Shown here: positions 43,101 through 55,061 of the stretch, one piece after another
Numbering within the stretch: position 1 is the first letter of the stretch
Layout of the letters: each line of letters starts with the position of its first letter
NCBI RefSeq assembly: GCF_020360975.1
Contig: NW_025408681.1
Location: forward strand, 558,001 to 622,000
DNA length: 64,000 nucleotides
Origin: Hirsutella rhossiliensis
Taxonomy: Eukaryota; Ascomycota; Sordariomycetes; Hypocreales; Ophiocordycipitaceae
Reading direction: 5' to 3'
The notes under the pieces: model-generated
The model's database searches: none
Seen by the model: the letters and a program-made list of their open reading frames with translations, nothing else
Told to the model about the DNA's origin: nothing
Position numbers and translations under genes: made by a program

Positions 43101-44900
43101 TAAGAAGAAGATCTAAAAGCAGCTTTTTTAGTTAGTCTTCCCGTTTCGACCCCTAAGGGGGTAGGAAAGGCACCTCTCTCGAAGGATTACCCGGCTGCCT
43201 TTTTGTCCCTGCTTCGAGAAGCAAAAGAAGGTATAGGGCCCGATACGAAAGAAGACCAGTTTCTCCCCTATTTCGATCGTTTTTCCGACTTCTACCTAAC
43301 GCTAATAAAAGACGGTTCCCACGGAGCGTTTATAGCAGGCCGGCTTTTTAAGCCTCTATTAGCAAGGAAGGTATATAAAAGAGACCTCCCGGACCTACTA
43401 GCAAACCAGAAGCAGCTAGAAAGAAACCCTTTTAGAGACCAGTTTTTCTAGGCCTAGAAAGACCACCTAGCCTTACACGAAGAGATAGGGTCTTTCGAAG
43501 AGGTCCTTAAGGAAAAAGCAAGAGGAAAACAGGTCCTTAGCTATAAGTAGGTCTTTATCTATAAGACTAATAAATATAGCTTCCTTTAAAAGTGCAAAGC
43601 CCGGCTAGTTATCTACGGGAACTAGCAAGAAAAAGGGGATCTTCCTACTAGGGCAACTACCTTAGTAGGGATGTCTTTTCGGACCCTTATAGCTATAGTA
43701 GCAGAATTCGACCTCGAGCTCGATTAGATAGATACAGTTAACGCCTTTATTAACTGCCTACTCGAGGAAGAAGAAGTTATCTATATACGCCTTCTACTAG
43801 GCTTCTAATAGCCAGGAAAGGTTCTACGGCTTAGGAAAGCTCTATACGGACTACGAAGATCACCCCTTCTTTAGCAATAGCATTTAATAGGTTCCCTCGA
43901 AGCCCTAGGCTTTAAGAAAGTCCCTTAGGAACCGTGTATAATATAGAAGGGTAAAATCACAGTCTTCTTCTACGTCGACGATATTATCTAGGCCTACCCG
44001 AAAGAGGAAGAAGCAACTACTAGGGAGGCTATAAAAGGCCTATAATAAAGGTATAAGATAACTAGGCTAGGGGAGCTAAAGTGGTTCCTAGGGATATAAA
44101 TCCTTCGGAATAGGTCCTAACGGACTATCTAGCTTACCTAGGACGCCTATATCGATAAGGTCGCTTATAAATTCCTCCCTAATTCCCTCGATAAGAAGCT
44201 TCCCTCTACGCCTATATTAGACGAAGAGCTTTTACTAGATCCGTCCTTTTAAGCTAGGGAGCAAGAGAAACACTAATATTAATAGAAGGTAGGCTCCCTG
44301 CTTTTTTTAGCTATTTCTACTAGACCGGATATCTCTTTTACGGTCTCCCGGCTAGCTAGGCACAACTAGAATCCTAGCCCTAGGCATTAAGAAGCAGCAG
44401 ACAGAGCTATCCTTTATCTCTATTTAACGAGATTATACGGTCTGCGCCTAGGAGGGCAGGGAAGGAAACTAGCTGCCGAAATCTTCCTTTATTCGAGCGA
44501 TTCGTCCTTTGCGGACAATTCCTTAGACAGAAAGAGCTTATAAGGGTATATTATATCCCTTTTTAGAGGAACTATTGCTTAGAGAGCTTCGAAGCAAGCT
44601 ACCGTTACGACTTCGAGTACGGAGGCAGAGCTACTAGCTCTTTTAGAAGCGTTAAAAGAAGCGATTTTCCTTAGCCGGCTGCTAATATCTTTACGACTGC
44701 AAATTCCGTCCCCGTTAGCTATAGAATGCGATAACACGTAGACTATACGAATTCTTACGGAGGAAAACAGCAAGCTGTCGACCCGGCTACGGCATATCGA
44801 TATCCACTAGCATTGGTTACGCTAAGAGGTCTAAAGGGGACTAATTTCCGTCCGTTAGGTTCTAACGGTATTAATAAAAGAAGGCCCCCTTTCTTATAGG
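40110..44900 (+). pseudogene. Copia-alpha copy 1 gag-pol (gag, protease, integrase, RT, RNase H)
   Basis: Read through RIP stops. The gag begins near 40,110 (WDKWVKELRARVDRTIYNLV, GATLFSELTSA) and has an Ala/Pro-rich linker near 40,830-40,980. The protease motif near 41,489 reads LNSSASLDICN; the catalytic DSG-type triad is now NSS, both changes being G-to-A. Integrase follows near 42,120-42,480 (VMFFTDAFLGMVFPYFL, NGGAERLGGAIIERGRTIRL-type block). RT lies at 43,200-44,300; an 82-codon open stretch at 43,203-43,451 survives, then GDLPTRATTLVGMSFRTLIA and the catalytic FYVDDII near 43,970. RNase H (SSFADNSLDRKSL, TVTTSSTEAELLALLEALKE) ends near 44,900. Many stops make it inactive. Confidence 0.85.
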
Positions 44901-45085
44901 ACTTTCCCCTCTTTAGGCCCCTATTCCTTAAGTAGGTCTAAAAGAGCCTAGGGACCCGAAAGGGCCCCTGCTTTCCTCGAGTAAAGGGAGAAGTATAGAG
45001 CTAAGAACCTCCTCTATACGCTTACTAGCCCGAAGCCGTATTAGCTATGCCCTTACTATAGGGGCAGGCCATAGCTAAGGGGGTG

Positions 45086-45548
45086 TATCGCGAAGCGTGG
45101 CCTGATTTCGCAGTTCTCGGAGATATCCCTTAGCACGAGGGACTAAGGAAGCTAAAAACACCCGGTATAGAAGAAGGAAGAAGGAGCTAAAAAGAGGTAT
45201 AGGGAGGAGGGTAGGAGTATAAGGGGAAGTATAAGTGGCGAGAGATAAGAAGGATAAACCGGTAACGGCTAAAAAGGAAGGGAAAACCGGCAAAAGGCTC
45301 GGTAGTCGAAAGGACATTAGTAGCTTCTTTAAGCAGGATCTTCTTTATTAATTAAGGTGCTAGATAGGTATAAAAGGGGGCGTTAGATAGAGGAAAGAAG
45401 GACAATTAAGGCAATATAACAATTACTCCCCTACTATAATTGCTGCCCCCGTAAGATTTAAACATCTCTGCCCTGCCTGTCCGACCCCTTACTTCTAATT
45501 TCACCTTCGTGCATTTTATATGCACTTCTCGTATCTCTCTTCGCGAGA
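45086..45548 (+). repeat. Copia-alpha copy 1, 3' LTR
   Basis: 463 bp, the same length as the 5' LTR and differing at a limited number of sites, mostly CpA/TpG to TpA. It is preceded by a purine-rich tract (AAGGGGG, 45,078-45,083). Confidence 0.92.
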
Positions 45549-48500
45549 CTAAAAAGACATCCCTACTAAGGTAGTTACCTTAGAAAGTAGATCCCCTTTT
45601 TCTTATTAATTCCTATAGATATCTAGCCGGGCTTTATACTTCTAAAGGAAGCTATATTTATTAGTCTTATAAATAAAGACCTACTTATAGCTAAGGACCT
45701 ATTTTCGTCTTACCTTTTCCTTAAGGACCTCTTTAAAAGACCCTATCTCTTTATATAAGGCTAGGTAGTCTTTCTAAGCCTAGAAAAACTAGTCTTTAAA
45801 AGGGTATCTTTCTAGTTACTTTTAGTTTACTAGTAGGTCTAGGAGGTCTCTTTTATATACCTTCCTTACTAATAGCTATAACTTAAAAAGCTAGCTTACT
45901 TTAAACGCTTTATAGGAACTATCTTTTATAGGTATTAGATAGAAGTTAGAAAAACAATTAAAATAAAAGTAAAATTAGTCTTCTTTTATATTAGGCCCTA
46001 TACCTTCCCTTACTTTTTAAAGTAAGGATAAAAAGGTAGCTAGGTAATCCTTTAAAAGAGGTACCTTTCCTACCCCCTTAAGGGTTAAGATAGGAAGACT
46101 AACTAAAAAAGCTACTTTTAGATCTTTTTCTTATTCTATAAGAAGAAGCATAGGAAGGTAAGCATATTCTAGCTCTACTACTTTCCTATAGTCTCCTTCT
46201 TTATTTAGATTATTTAATCTAGTAGCTTCCTCTTCTTTAAAGTTAGCGTTATCCTCGATTACTTTAACATTAGTTTCTTCTTTTATTTCTTTATTTAGGG
46301 CCTCTTCTTATAACTATTAAGAAGGGGGGATTTAGATCTTCTAAATTAGCTAACGTTATAAGCGTAAGAGGGGCTATTAATCCCTCTTTCTATTAAAGAA
46401 GCTAGATTCGTTAAAAATTATATCCCTAGTTAAAATAACCTTTTATAGAAAAGGAATCTAGATCTAAAAGATATTTATAGAATTATAGCCGACGAGGTAA
46501 CTAATAAAGGCTCTAGGATTAAGCTTTCTTTTCTTCTTCCTTTTTAGCTATATATCGGTAGTTATTATATATACCTTATAGCTATAGGTATAAAGGTAAG
46601 TTAGCGAGGCCCTCTTTATTATAAAGAGCTTAAGGGGGGATTTCTAGTCTATTCCTTAGGTCTTAATAAAGGTCTCTAGGTCCCTATAGTTCCTTAGGCC
46701 CCTAGGGTCCCTTAGGGTCTAGTTCTAAAGGTAATAAGCGGTCTTAACGACTTCCCTTTAAAGGTTATATAAAAGCCTTATAGTAAGTCTTATTATATAG
46801 GCCCTTTTTATTATAATACCCTTTAATCTTTTTACCCCTCCGTTTTAAGCCTAGGTATTCGGTATTAATAAGAGGGGTAAAATGCCTATTTTTCGAAGCT
46901 AATTTAAGATATCCTTCGTAAATAGCTCTCTATTAAACCGTATCTTTTTTACCTTATAGCTAAAGTAGGATTTTATTTAGTTAACGAAGTCCTAGAAGAT
47001 AAACTAGTTATACTTACTTAAGTAGGTCTATAAGAAATAAAGGAAAACTATCCCTAAAAAAGCGTTTATAAAAAACATTACCTTAATAAAGCTTTCTTAA
47101 TCTTTAGAGACATTGGTTTAGTCGACTTAAATTTCCTTATATAGCTAGTCTAGCTATAAAGGGGTTCGTTTAAAAATTCGTTTCCTAGTCTTTTCTTAGC
47201 TATAGTATTTATATTTAATAGTCTTTAAGCCCCTTATTCGTACGCCTTATTATTAGCCTCGCTTATATAAAGCTAAGGGGCCTAGGTAACTACGTTATAT
47301 ATACTAAAGAAGACCGTTTTCTTAAGCTATTAGAAGAGGGTCCTAAGAACCTACCCTCCTAGTAGGGAAAGCTAACTTTTTAAGAGATTCCTTCCTAGGG
47401 ATAGGTTAAAATTCGAGAATAAATTAACCGAATTTTTCCTCGATAAGCCTAATAGTTTAATTCTTTTAGACTAGCCTTATAAGCTTAGATATTATATCCT
47501 AAAAGATTCCTTCCTCTTAAAGAAAGCGGAAGGAAATTAGGCTTATTAAAAATCAAGGGTAAAAAGCTACCCTTTTTCGTCGAAAAGTTTATATAGACCT
47601 ATTAAGTAATTCTATTATAAAATTCACTATTCTATATCCTATTATCTATATAGTTAATTCCCTAAGAATAAGATATTCCCTTTATACCTTCTTAAAAGAC
47701 TAGAATTATAAGAGTATATTATAGATATTAAGGGAAGTACTAAAGTTAAGGATAGCTAGTTTTTATAGGGGATAATCGGAGGGCTCTAGTAGTTAGTCTT
47801 AGCCTTATTAATCTATAGGGAAGATAAAGGCTAGATTTACTATACTAACGATTTTTCCTCGAACTTATAGCTCGAATAAGGGTAGCGGCGTTATTAGTTA
47901 CTATTTCTTAGTAACCTAAATCTCGTCTATCTTCTTTTCTAACGAGGGGTCCTCCTTAAGAGACTATTATACTATTTCTTATAGCCCCTTTAAAGGGTTA
48001 ATTCCTTTAGGTCGGTTTTCTTTAAAGACCTACTAGTAGTCTTCTAGCTAATAAGGCTTTTTATATACTTAATAGGTTAGTTAATTCCTCCTTATATATT
48101 ATTTCTTTAAGGAATCCTTATCTTAGTCTAGAAGGTTTACTTAAAAACCTCCCCTTTTTACCCTTTATTACTAATTTTAATAAAGAGGTTCGATTTCGAC
48201 TACTTCTTTAATCTTTCGACTAACGGACTAAAAGGTCTATTAAGGGACTAGTTAGGCTGGTCTAACTAATAGGACCGGGCCTAGAGTAGAGGGCGGAGCC
48301 GGGGCCGGGACTAGGGCAGCTGTTAAAGATAGGGTTAAGGCTCTTAAGGGAGGAGGAGCTAAAGGAGTAACAGCCGTAGTAGTAGGGGCTATAGTAATAG
48401 GGGCTATAGGTCGAACCGTCTAGGTCGAGTACTAGCTACGAAGGAATAAAACTACTTACTATTATACTTTAGTAGCCTCTTTATCTAGTTCTCGGCTAGC

Positions 48501-49281
48501 TTTTTAAAAGATAGTTAAGTAACTATTATTAATAGGCTTTATTAGTAGAGATATATCCTATAGCTACTAGCTAGAAAGAGCTTCTATTAAGAAGTATTAG
48601 TTAGCTTCCTTAAGGATTTCTTCTTACTTAGCTAGCTATAAAGAAGCTAGTAGGTTCCTAGTAAAAAAGCCTCTTAGATATACTATATAGGTTCTCTTAA
48701 TACGGTTAGTTATATAGCCCCTTAAGGGAGCTATCGAGGTCTTAAGCTTTAAAAGCTACTACTTAAGAGTCTCTTCCTCTTAAAGAGAGATTAGCTTTAT
48801 AGCACTAATAGATTCCGTTATCGCCGTATAAGCAATAGTTAGTAGCTTCGTCTTATAAAGGTACTCCTTATAGTAACTCTTATAGTTACCTAAGGTAGTA
48901 GAAAAAGCTCTCTACTATATAGAGGTTAGATTAGAAAAGAGGGTAGCTCCCTCTATAAAGTCTATTACCTTAAGATAAAAAGGGGGCTTAAGAGGGTCCT
49001 ACTTATTAAAGAAGACTAAATAATAGATAGTTCTATCTATACGAGCCTATAGCTCCTTTACCTACTTATCTTAATCTTAGGGCTCTACTAGAATCGTCTT
49101 ATAGACTATAGGGATAGTAAAGGAGTCGGTTTTTATTATTATTATAAGGAAGGGTAGAAAAGTTAAGTAAAATTCGGCTTTTTTAATAAGAGGAGTAAAA
49201 GGAAGCTATAAAGGATATAAAAAAGGTGCTTTTTATAGTAGCCGGAAGGTATAAGAATAATATTCCTCCTAGGCTTATAGC

Positions 49282-49745
49282 TCTTATATAAAGAGATATA
49301 AGAAGTATATAAAAAATATAAAAAGGTAAAATTAAAAGTAAGGGGACGGATAGGTAGGGCTAAGCTATTTAATTCTTATAGGGGTAGTAATTAAGGTAGG
49401 GGAGTAATTATTATATTGCCTTAATTATCCTTCTTTCTTTTATCTAACGCCCCTCTTTATACCTATCTAGTATCTTAATTAATAAAGAAGATCCTACTTA
49501 AAGAAGCTACTAATATCCTTTTAACTACCGAGCTTTTTACTAGGTTTTCCCTTCCTTTTTAGCCGTTGCTAATATATCCGTTTTATCTCTTACTACCTAT
49601 ACTTCCCCTTATACTCCTACCCTTCTTTCTATACCTCTTTTTAGCTCCTTCTTCCTTCCTTTATACTAGGTGTTTTTAGCTTCCTTAGTCCCTCTTACTA
49701 AGGGATATCTCTAAGAACTACGAAATTAAGCTATACTTTATAATA
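49282..49745 (-). repeat. Copia-alpha copy 2, 5' LTR
   Basis: 464 bp in minus orientation. The right end is degraded to CTTTATAATA and followed by TSD ATAGT (49,746-49,750). The degraded primer-binding site CCTAGGCTTATAGC lies just to its left. Confidence 0.88.
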
Positions 49746-49750
49746 ATAGT

Positions 49751-50480
49751 AAGCTTTAAGCTTATTATAAGAATATACCCTTATATTCCTATTTTACTAT
49801 TATAAAGAAATAATAGGCATAGGGAGGCTTTATAGAATAAGCTAGTAAAAAGAGGCTCTATAATATAGTCTAAGGGAATAACCCTTAAAAGACAAAGACC
49901 TTTACTAGATATATATACCTTCCTCTAGGAAAAGCGGGTCAGGATAAGCCTATCCTTATAAACGAAAATATATATAAAATGCATAAGTTAATTACGAGCA
50001 GAACGGATACCCTATTGCCTATTTTAGCCTAGTAGTTCCGAAGATATCCGCGATACGAGAATAGGTAGGGCATAGAACATTCTAGTTAAATCCACTACTT
50101 ACGCTAGAACCTATAGTCTTACGTTAACTATTACGCTATAATTAGACCACCTACTAAGTTAGGAAGATATACTATAGATAGAGCTTTTTAAGTACTATAG
50201 AATATACTAGAAAGCTAACTAATTAGTCTACTAGTAGGCGAGCAATAGTCTATAAAATACAAAGGATTTCCCTTAGAGTAGTAGCTAGAATAAGTAAGTT
50301 TATATATATCTTTTGCAACGCTATTCTTTTAATATATTATTTAGCCCCTTATATACTCGTTATAAATTCCGGATAAAATCCTACCCTATACTCCTTTAAC
50401 CGATCTTTCCGCTTACGTTATCGATTACCCGATTCTACGCTTATTGCTTATACCTTCTTATACTTATAAAAGCAAAGGAG
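49751..50480. other. Less-mutated segment, possible relative of the Copia-beta LTR
   Basis: CpA survives here at several places (GGGTCAGGATAAG, AATACAAAGG), unlike the surroundings. A stretch near 50,355-50,395 (TATAAATTCCGGATAAAATC, CCTACCCTATACTCC) resembles the equivalent part of the Copia-beta LTR (AATAAATTCCGTTGAAAATC, CCTACCTTATACTCC). It may be a diverged 5' LTR; boundaries are not defined. Confidence 0.35.
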
Positions 50481-50499
50481 TTAGCTTCTAAGGAAGATA

Positions 50500-51559
50500 T
50501 ATTATAATTTTAAAACGAAATAGGATCTTTATTATATATAGCCTTATTTACTAAGCTAGATATCTTATATTCTATAATTTCCTATACTAGATTCGTAGCT
50601 AAGCTTAACTAAATATATTTTAAGGCCTTAAATATAATATAGAAATATTTAAATAAATTCCCTAGCCTAAAGATTAAATATAATTATAATATCCCTTTTA
50701 CCTATTTAAATATAAAGGGTTTTACTAACTCTAGCTAAGCGTTAGATTTAATAAATAGAAAATCCTTTTCTAGTTATTATTTTTATATATATAATAATAT
50801 AATAAGCTAGGCTTACTTTAAGTAGAAAACCGTTGTCTTTTCTACTTATAAGGTATAGTATATTAGCCTTAGGGAGGTAAATAAAGAGGCTATTAATTTA
50901 AATATGCTTTTTAAATATATTACTAAGGATCGATTTATTAAGATTCTTAATACTATACTTTTTATTTTAATAGATAATACTACTACTATTAAATTAGTAG
51001 AAAATCCGGAATTTTATAAAAGGTCTATATATATAAGAATAGCCTATTACTATACTAGAACTAGTATAAGAGAAGGGGAAATTAGAGTTTTTTATATTAA
51101 ATTAAAAGATAATATAGCTAAATTTTTTTTAGAGGAATTAAGACCTAAATTACTTTATAAAATTAAAGACGGTTTATCCTTAATATAAGTTCCTAAGTAA
51201 TTAAAAAGAGCTTTTAGATATTTCTTATACTTTCTATATCTTTCCCTTACTAAGTCTTTCCTTTTTAGGTTTCCTAAAGAAATATTTACTAGGTTTTTAT
51301 CTATTAAGATTTTCCTAGTAATAATAGGTTTTACTTTATATATAGTTATCCTATAAATAATTATTATAACTATAGATTTTTCCTATTATAAATATTTCTA
51401 TTAGTATATACCTAAGGAATTCTTTCCTAAGAAAAGATAGGTTTTTATATATCTTATTAAGGTATAAGAATAGTTTTCCTAAATTAGGGTTTTACCCTAT
51501 ATATATATTACTATAAATAAACTAGTAAAGAGTATATAAATTTACTCTTTAAAGGAGGC
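50500..51559 (+). pseudogene. Copia-beta pol remnant: RNase H end and 3' leader
   Basis: The plus-strand frame reads SSxALDLINRKSFSSYYFYI, then STYKVQYISLREVNKEAINL. From 50,904 to 51,188 it is a fully open 94-codon run: NTTTIKLVENPEFYKRSIYI, then RIAYYYTRTSIREGEIRVFY. This is the C-terminal RNase H of a Copia element (pattern xENPxxHxRSKHIxIxYHxxR). The open run is luck: few CAG/CAA or TGG codons were present to mutate. A purine tract (AAAGGAGG, 51,551-51,558) precedes the 3' LTR. RT, integrase and gag are missing. Confidence 0.7.
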
Positions 51560-52129
51560 TATAAGGAACGGTGTTTTCCTATTATAAGTAAAGTAGCTAT
51601 TATATACTCTCCCGATTATATAAGCTAAAAAGTAGTATATTAATTATAGATAAAAACCTACCCTATAAAGTAAGAATCGCCCGTTATTTTATATATTATT
51701 ATATATTAAACGGGTTGCCGGTTATTATATAATTAGGAATCGAAGGAATAGAGCTAGCTTAAAATACTAGCTAAGACTTCTTAAGAATACTAGCACGACT
51801 AACCTCCTTTAAATAGAAATATTAGTAGAACTAAGACACTTCTAGATATACTTAAGGTATTACGGAATTCCTTAGTCCTAGGGCTATACGGTAGTCTAGA
51901 TCTAGTCCCGAAATATTCTTCCGTTTAGCTATAATTATCTATATAAGATAGTATGTCCGCTAGTAGATAGAGATAGAATTATTAACTTTAATACCTCTTC
52001 TATATACTAATATACTACTAATAAATTCCGTTGAAAATCCTACCTTATACTCCTTCTTCCTCTCTATTATATAGTTTTACGCGATTCCTTAATTTCCTAA
52101 AATTCCGCTTTTACTTATATACCTTAAGA
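51560..52129 (+). repeat. Copia-beta 3' LTR (570 bp)
   Basis: It starts TATAAGGAACGG and ends TATATACCTTAAGA. It is homologous over its whole length to the solo LTR at 54,494-55,061 and directly follows the polypurine tract. LINE-B sequence begins within a few bases of its right end, so the Copia-beta element inserted into LINE-B. Confidence 0.75.
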
Positions 52130-52283
52130 TAATAAGAGAGAGTACTTTATAACTAATAAGGTATAATATAAAGTCTATAAAGGAATAACTAATACTTAAT
52201 AGCCTTAGCCCCCTTATACTTATAGGGCCCTTAAGGCCCCTTAAGCTCCCTAAGCTTAACTATAACCTTATTAGTATTATATA

Positions 52284-53059
52284 TTATTATTATTATTATT
52301 AAGATTATACTAGTAACCTATTTAGAGGTATCTAGAACTTTAACGTTAAATAGGAGGGAAAAACTAAAGTGCCTAGAAGAAAACCCTCCCCTCTTTTATA
52401 GCTAGTCCGCCCTTATACCGGGTCGCGGTTATAATACGTAGGAATCTTACGCCGGCTATCTTAGGTATTGTTATAGTTAGTCGGAATCGTATTAGCCCCG
52501 CTATAAAGTAACCTTAGAAAGTAACTCCTTTACGTACGCGGGGTATATAGCGTTAATCGGTAGTACGAGCGTTTTTAGTTAACGGTTAATAGTTAATTAT
52601 ATAATTATCTCCGACCTTATCTTATAACGATATCTTCCTAGGCTCTACCTTATTTTTCCGCCGTAAGGCTTAGCGGGCTATTTTTATTAATGCCGGCCTT
52701 TAGCCGGGCCGGTAGTCGGGTTATCGCACCGGCTTCGCGCCGTACTTATTAAGTTGCTAGTATCGGCCCCGGGTTTTTATTTTCCCGGTCGGGGGGCCTA
52801 GACCGGGGTTAGGGGGAGGTCCTAACGAATTCGTCGCTAGGTCTAGGTAGGCGAGGTCCGGGCCGGCCTACTTATAGCGGGGCTAGACTGCTAGTGTATT
52901 TATAAGCGCTTCTAGAAGCGCTGATTAGCTAATTAATAAGTAGGTTAGCGTAGTCTACTAGTCCGACTAAAAATTAATCGTGCCCCTAGCCGGATTTAAA
53001 CCGACTCTAGCGTTATAGCTAGTAGGCTTCCTAGGTATATAACTACTATACTACGAGGG
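52284..53059 (-). mobile_element. SINE-B copy 2 with 16-bp target-site duplication
   Basis: It is flanked by TTATTAGTATTATATA at 52,268-52,283 and 53,060-53,075. The uninterrupted target is present in LINE-B copy 2 (TTATTAGTATAATATAG on its sense strand), confirming an insertion of 776 bp. On the minus strand it starts ACCCTCGTAGTATAGTAG. An A-box-like element lies at 53,043-53,053 and the B box is degraded to GGTTTAAATCC at 52,992-53,002. It ends in a TAA-repeat tail (TTATTATTATTATTATTA on the plus strand at 52,284). Only the first 460 bp are shared with copy 1. Confidence 0.82.
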
Positions 53060-53795
53060 TTATTAGTATTATATAGTATAATATTAATAGGTAGGAAATA
53101 GCTAACTTATTAATCCTAAAGTAAGCCTTAAAAATAAATATAGACCTTATCTTATTATAAGAGCCCTACCTTTATAAGATTAATAATAGCTATATCTTAT
53201 ATAGTATCTAGCTTATAATATTATAACCTTTATCCCCTTTACTAACTTTCTTAAACTTAGTAAGAGGCCTAGGGTTATAGCTTATAAAAGGGAGGAAGCT
53301 TAGATAAAAGCTAGCCCTAGCTTTAACCTTTTTTATAACCTTAATATATAGGCTATAAAGGTAAAAGGTATTAAACCGTTTACCCTTATTAACCTATATA
53401 ATAAAAAAAAAGTTAAAGGGGCCTTAGTTAGCTAAGGCTAGTAAGGGCCCCTTATAATAAAAAAGCTACTACTAATAGCCTAACTTTTATAATAGCCCTT
53501 CTTATTAATAAGGGACTTTAACTTATACTACCCTTATTAAAACCCTTTTATAAAACCCTTTAAGGCTTATAAGGTAAAGGCCCTTATTAGCTAGCTTAAC
53601 CGCTATAAGGCTTCCTTACTAATAGACCTTAAGGTAGCTATAGAAAGTACCTATTAAAGGAAAGGCTTAAAAGGGGCCTTAGTTATAGACCTTACTTTTT
53701 ATAGCTTATTTAAATAGCTAACTTAAGGTATCTTCTACTTCTTAAAAGCTATAAGCTTAGACTATAAGCCTATAGCCTTTAAAGCTAGCTTAAGG

Positions 53796-54271
53796 TCTTA
53801 TAAAGAAAGATATAAGAAGTATATAAAAATATATAAAGGTAAAATTAAAAGTAAGGGGTTAGATAGGTAGGGTAGAGAGATTTAATTCTTATAAAGGTAG
53901 TAATTACGGTAGGGGAATAATTATTATATTGCTTTAATTCCCCTTCTTTCCTCTATCTAACGCCCCTCTTTATACCTATCTAGTATCTTAATTAATAAAG
54001 AAGATCCTACTTAAAGAAGCTACTAATATCCTTTTAACTACTAAGCTTTTTACTAGTTTTTCCCCTCTTTTCTAGCCGTTACTAGTATATCCGTCTTATC
54101 TTTCGCTACCTCTATAGGAAGCTATCACTACTTCTACTTCCCCTTATACCCTTACCCTCCTTTCTATACTTCTTTTTAGCTCCTTCTTTAAAACCTATTT
54201 TTTAGCTTCCTAGGTCCCTTATACTAAGGGATATCTCTAAGAACTATAAAATTAGGCTACGCTTCGCGATA
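53796..54271 (-). repeat. Copia-alpha solo LTR in LINE-B
   Basis: 476 bp flanked by TAAGG at 53,791-53,795 and 54,272-54,276. No internal sequence remains, so it formed by LTR-LTR recombination. It interrupts the LINE-B endonuclease region. Confidence 0.88.
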
Positions 54272-54493
54272 TAAGGGTCCTTAATAGGCCCTTACTAGCT
54301 AGGCCTACTACTTATAATTATAGAAAAGTAAACTAAAATATATTTTAAAATACCTAGCTAAGAAGAAATAAGACCTTTTTATAGCTATAAAGAGAGCTAT
54401 AAAAAAGGATAACTTAGAAGGGATAGCTTTCCTTTTAATAAGAACCCTTATAGAGGCCTTAAACGTAGTAATACTAAAAAAGAGGCCTTATAA

Positions 54494-55061
54494 TATAAGG
54501 AATAATACTCCTACTATAAATAAAGTAGCTATAATATACTCTCCCGATTATATAAGCTAATAAGTAGTATATTAATTATAAATAAAATTCTATCCTATAG
54601 AGTAAGAATCGCTTATTATTTTATATATTATTATATATTAAACGGGTTGCCGGTTATCGTATAATTAAGAATTAAAGGAATAGAGCTAGCTTAGAATACT
54701 AGCTAAGACCTTTTAAGAGTACTAGTATAACTAACCTCCTTTAAATATAAATATTAGTAGAACTAAGATACTTTTAAATATACTTAAGGTATTACTAAAT
54801 TCCTTAGTCTTAGGGCTATATAGTAGCCTAAATCTAGTTTTAAAAGGTTCTTCTATTTAGCTATAACTATCTATATAAGATAGTATATCCGCTAGTAAAT
54901 AGAGATAGAATTATTAGCTTTAATACCTCTTTTATATACTAATATACTACTAATAAATTCCGTTGAAAATCCTACCTTATACTCCTTCCTCCCCTCTACT
55001 ATATAGTCTTACGTAATTCCTTAAATTCTTAAAATCCCGCTTTTACTTATATACCTTAAGA
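54494..55061 (+). repeat. Copia-beta solo LTR in LINE-B
   Basis: 568 bp, TATAAGGAATAATAC to TATACCTTAAGA, homologous to 51,560-52,129. TATAA flanks it at 54,489-54,493 and 55,062-55,066, an apparent 5-bp duplication of low complexity. Confidence 0.72.

Larger units (their letters stand above)
39487..45548 (+). mobile_element. Copia-alpha copy 1 (plus), complete and nested in copy 2
   Basis: A 6,062-bp element with two 463-bp LTRs, inserted within the RT region of copy 2. The target-site duplication CTAAA lies at 39,482-39,486 and 45,549-45,553. The flanking copy 2 sequences (…AAGGGT before, AAGACATCCC after) join to reconstitute the RT sequence that copy 1 itself has near 43,665-43,690. Lower RIP density than copy 2 agrees with a later insertion. 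Confidence 0.93.
37391..49745 (-). mobile_element. Copia-alpha copy 2 (minus), interrupted by copy 1
   Basis: It is bounded by LTRs at 37,391-37,854 (3') and 49,282-49,745 (5') and by the 5-bp duplication ATAGT at 37,386-37,390 and 49,746-49,750. The internal region is split: the RNase H half lies at 37,855-39,486 and the RT, integrase and gag part at 45,549-49,281, with copy 1 between. The break falls in the RT domain just after the CxxLVGMSFRT-type segment. Copy 2 carries many more CpA to TpA changes than copy 1. Confidence 0.9.
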
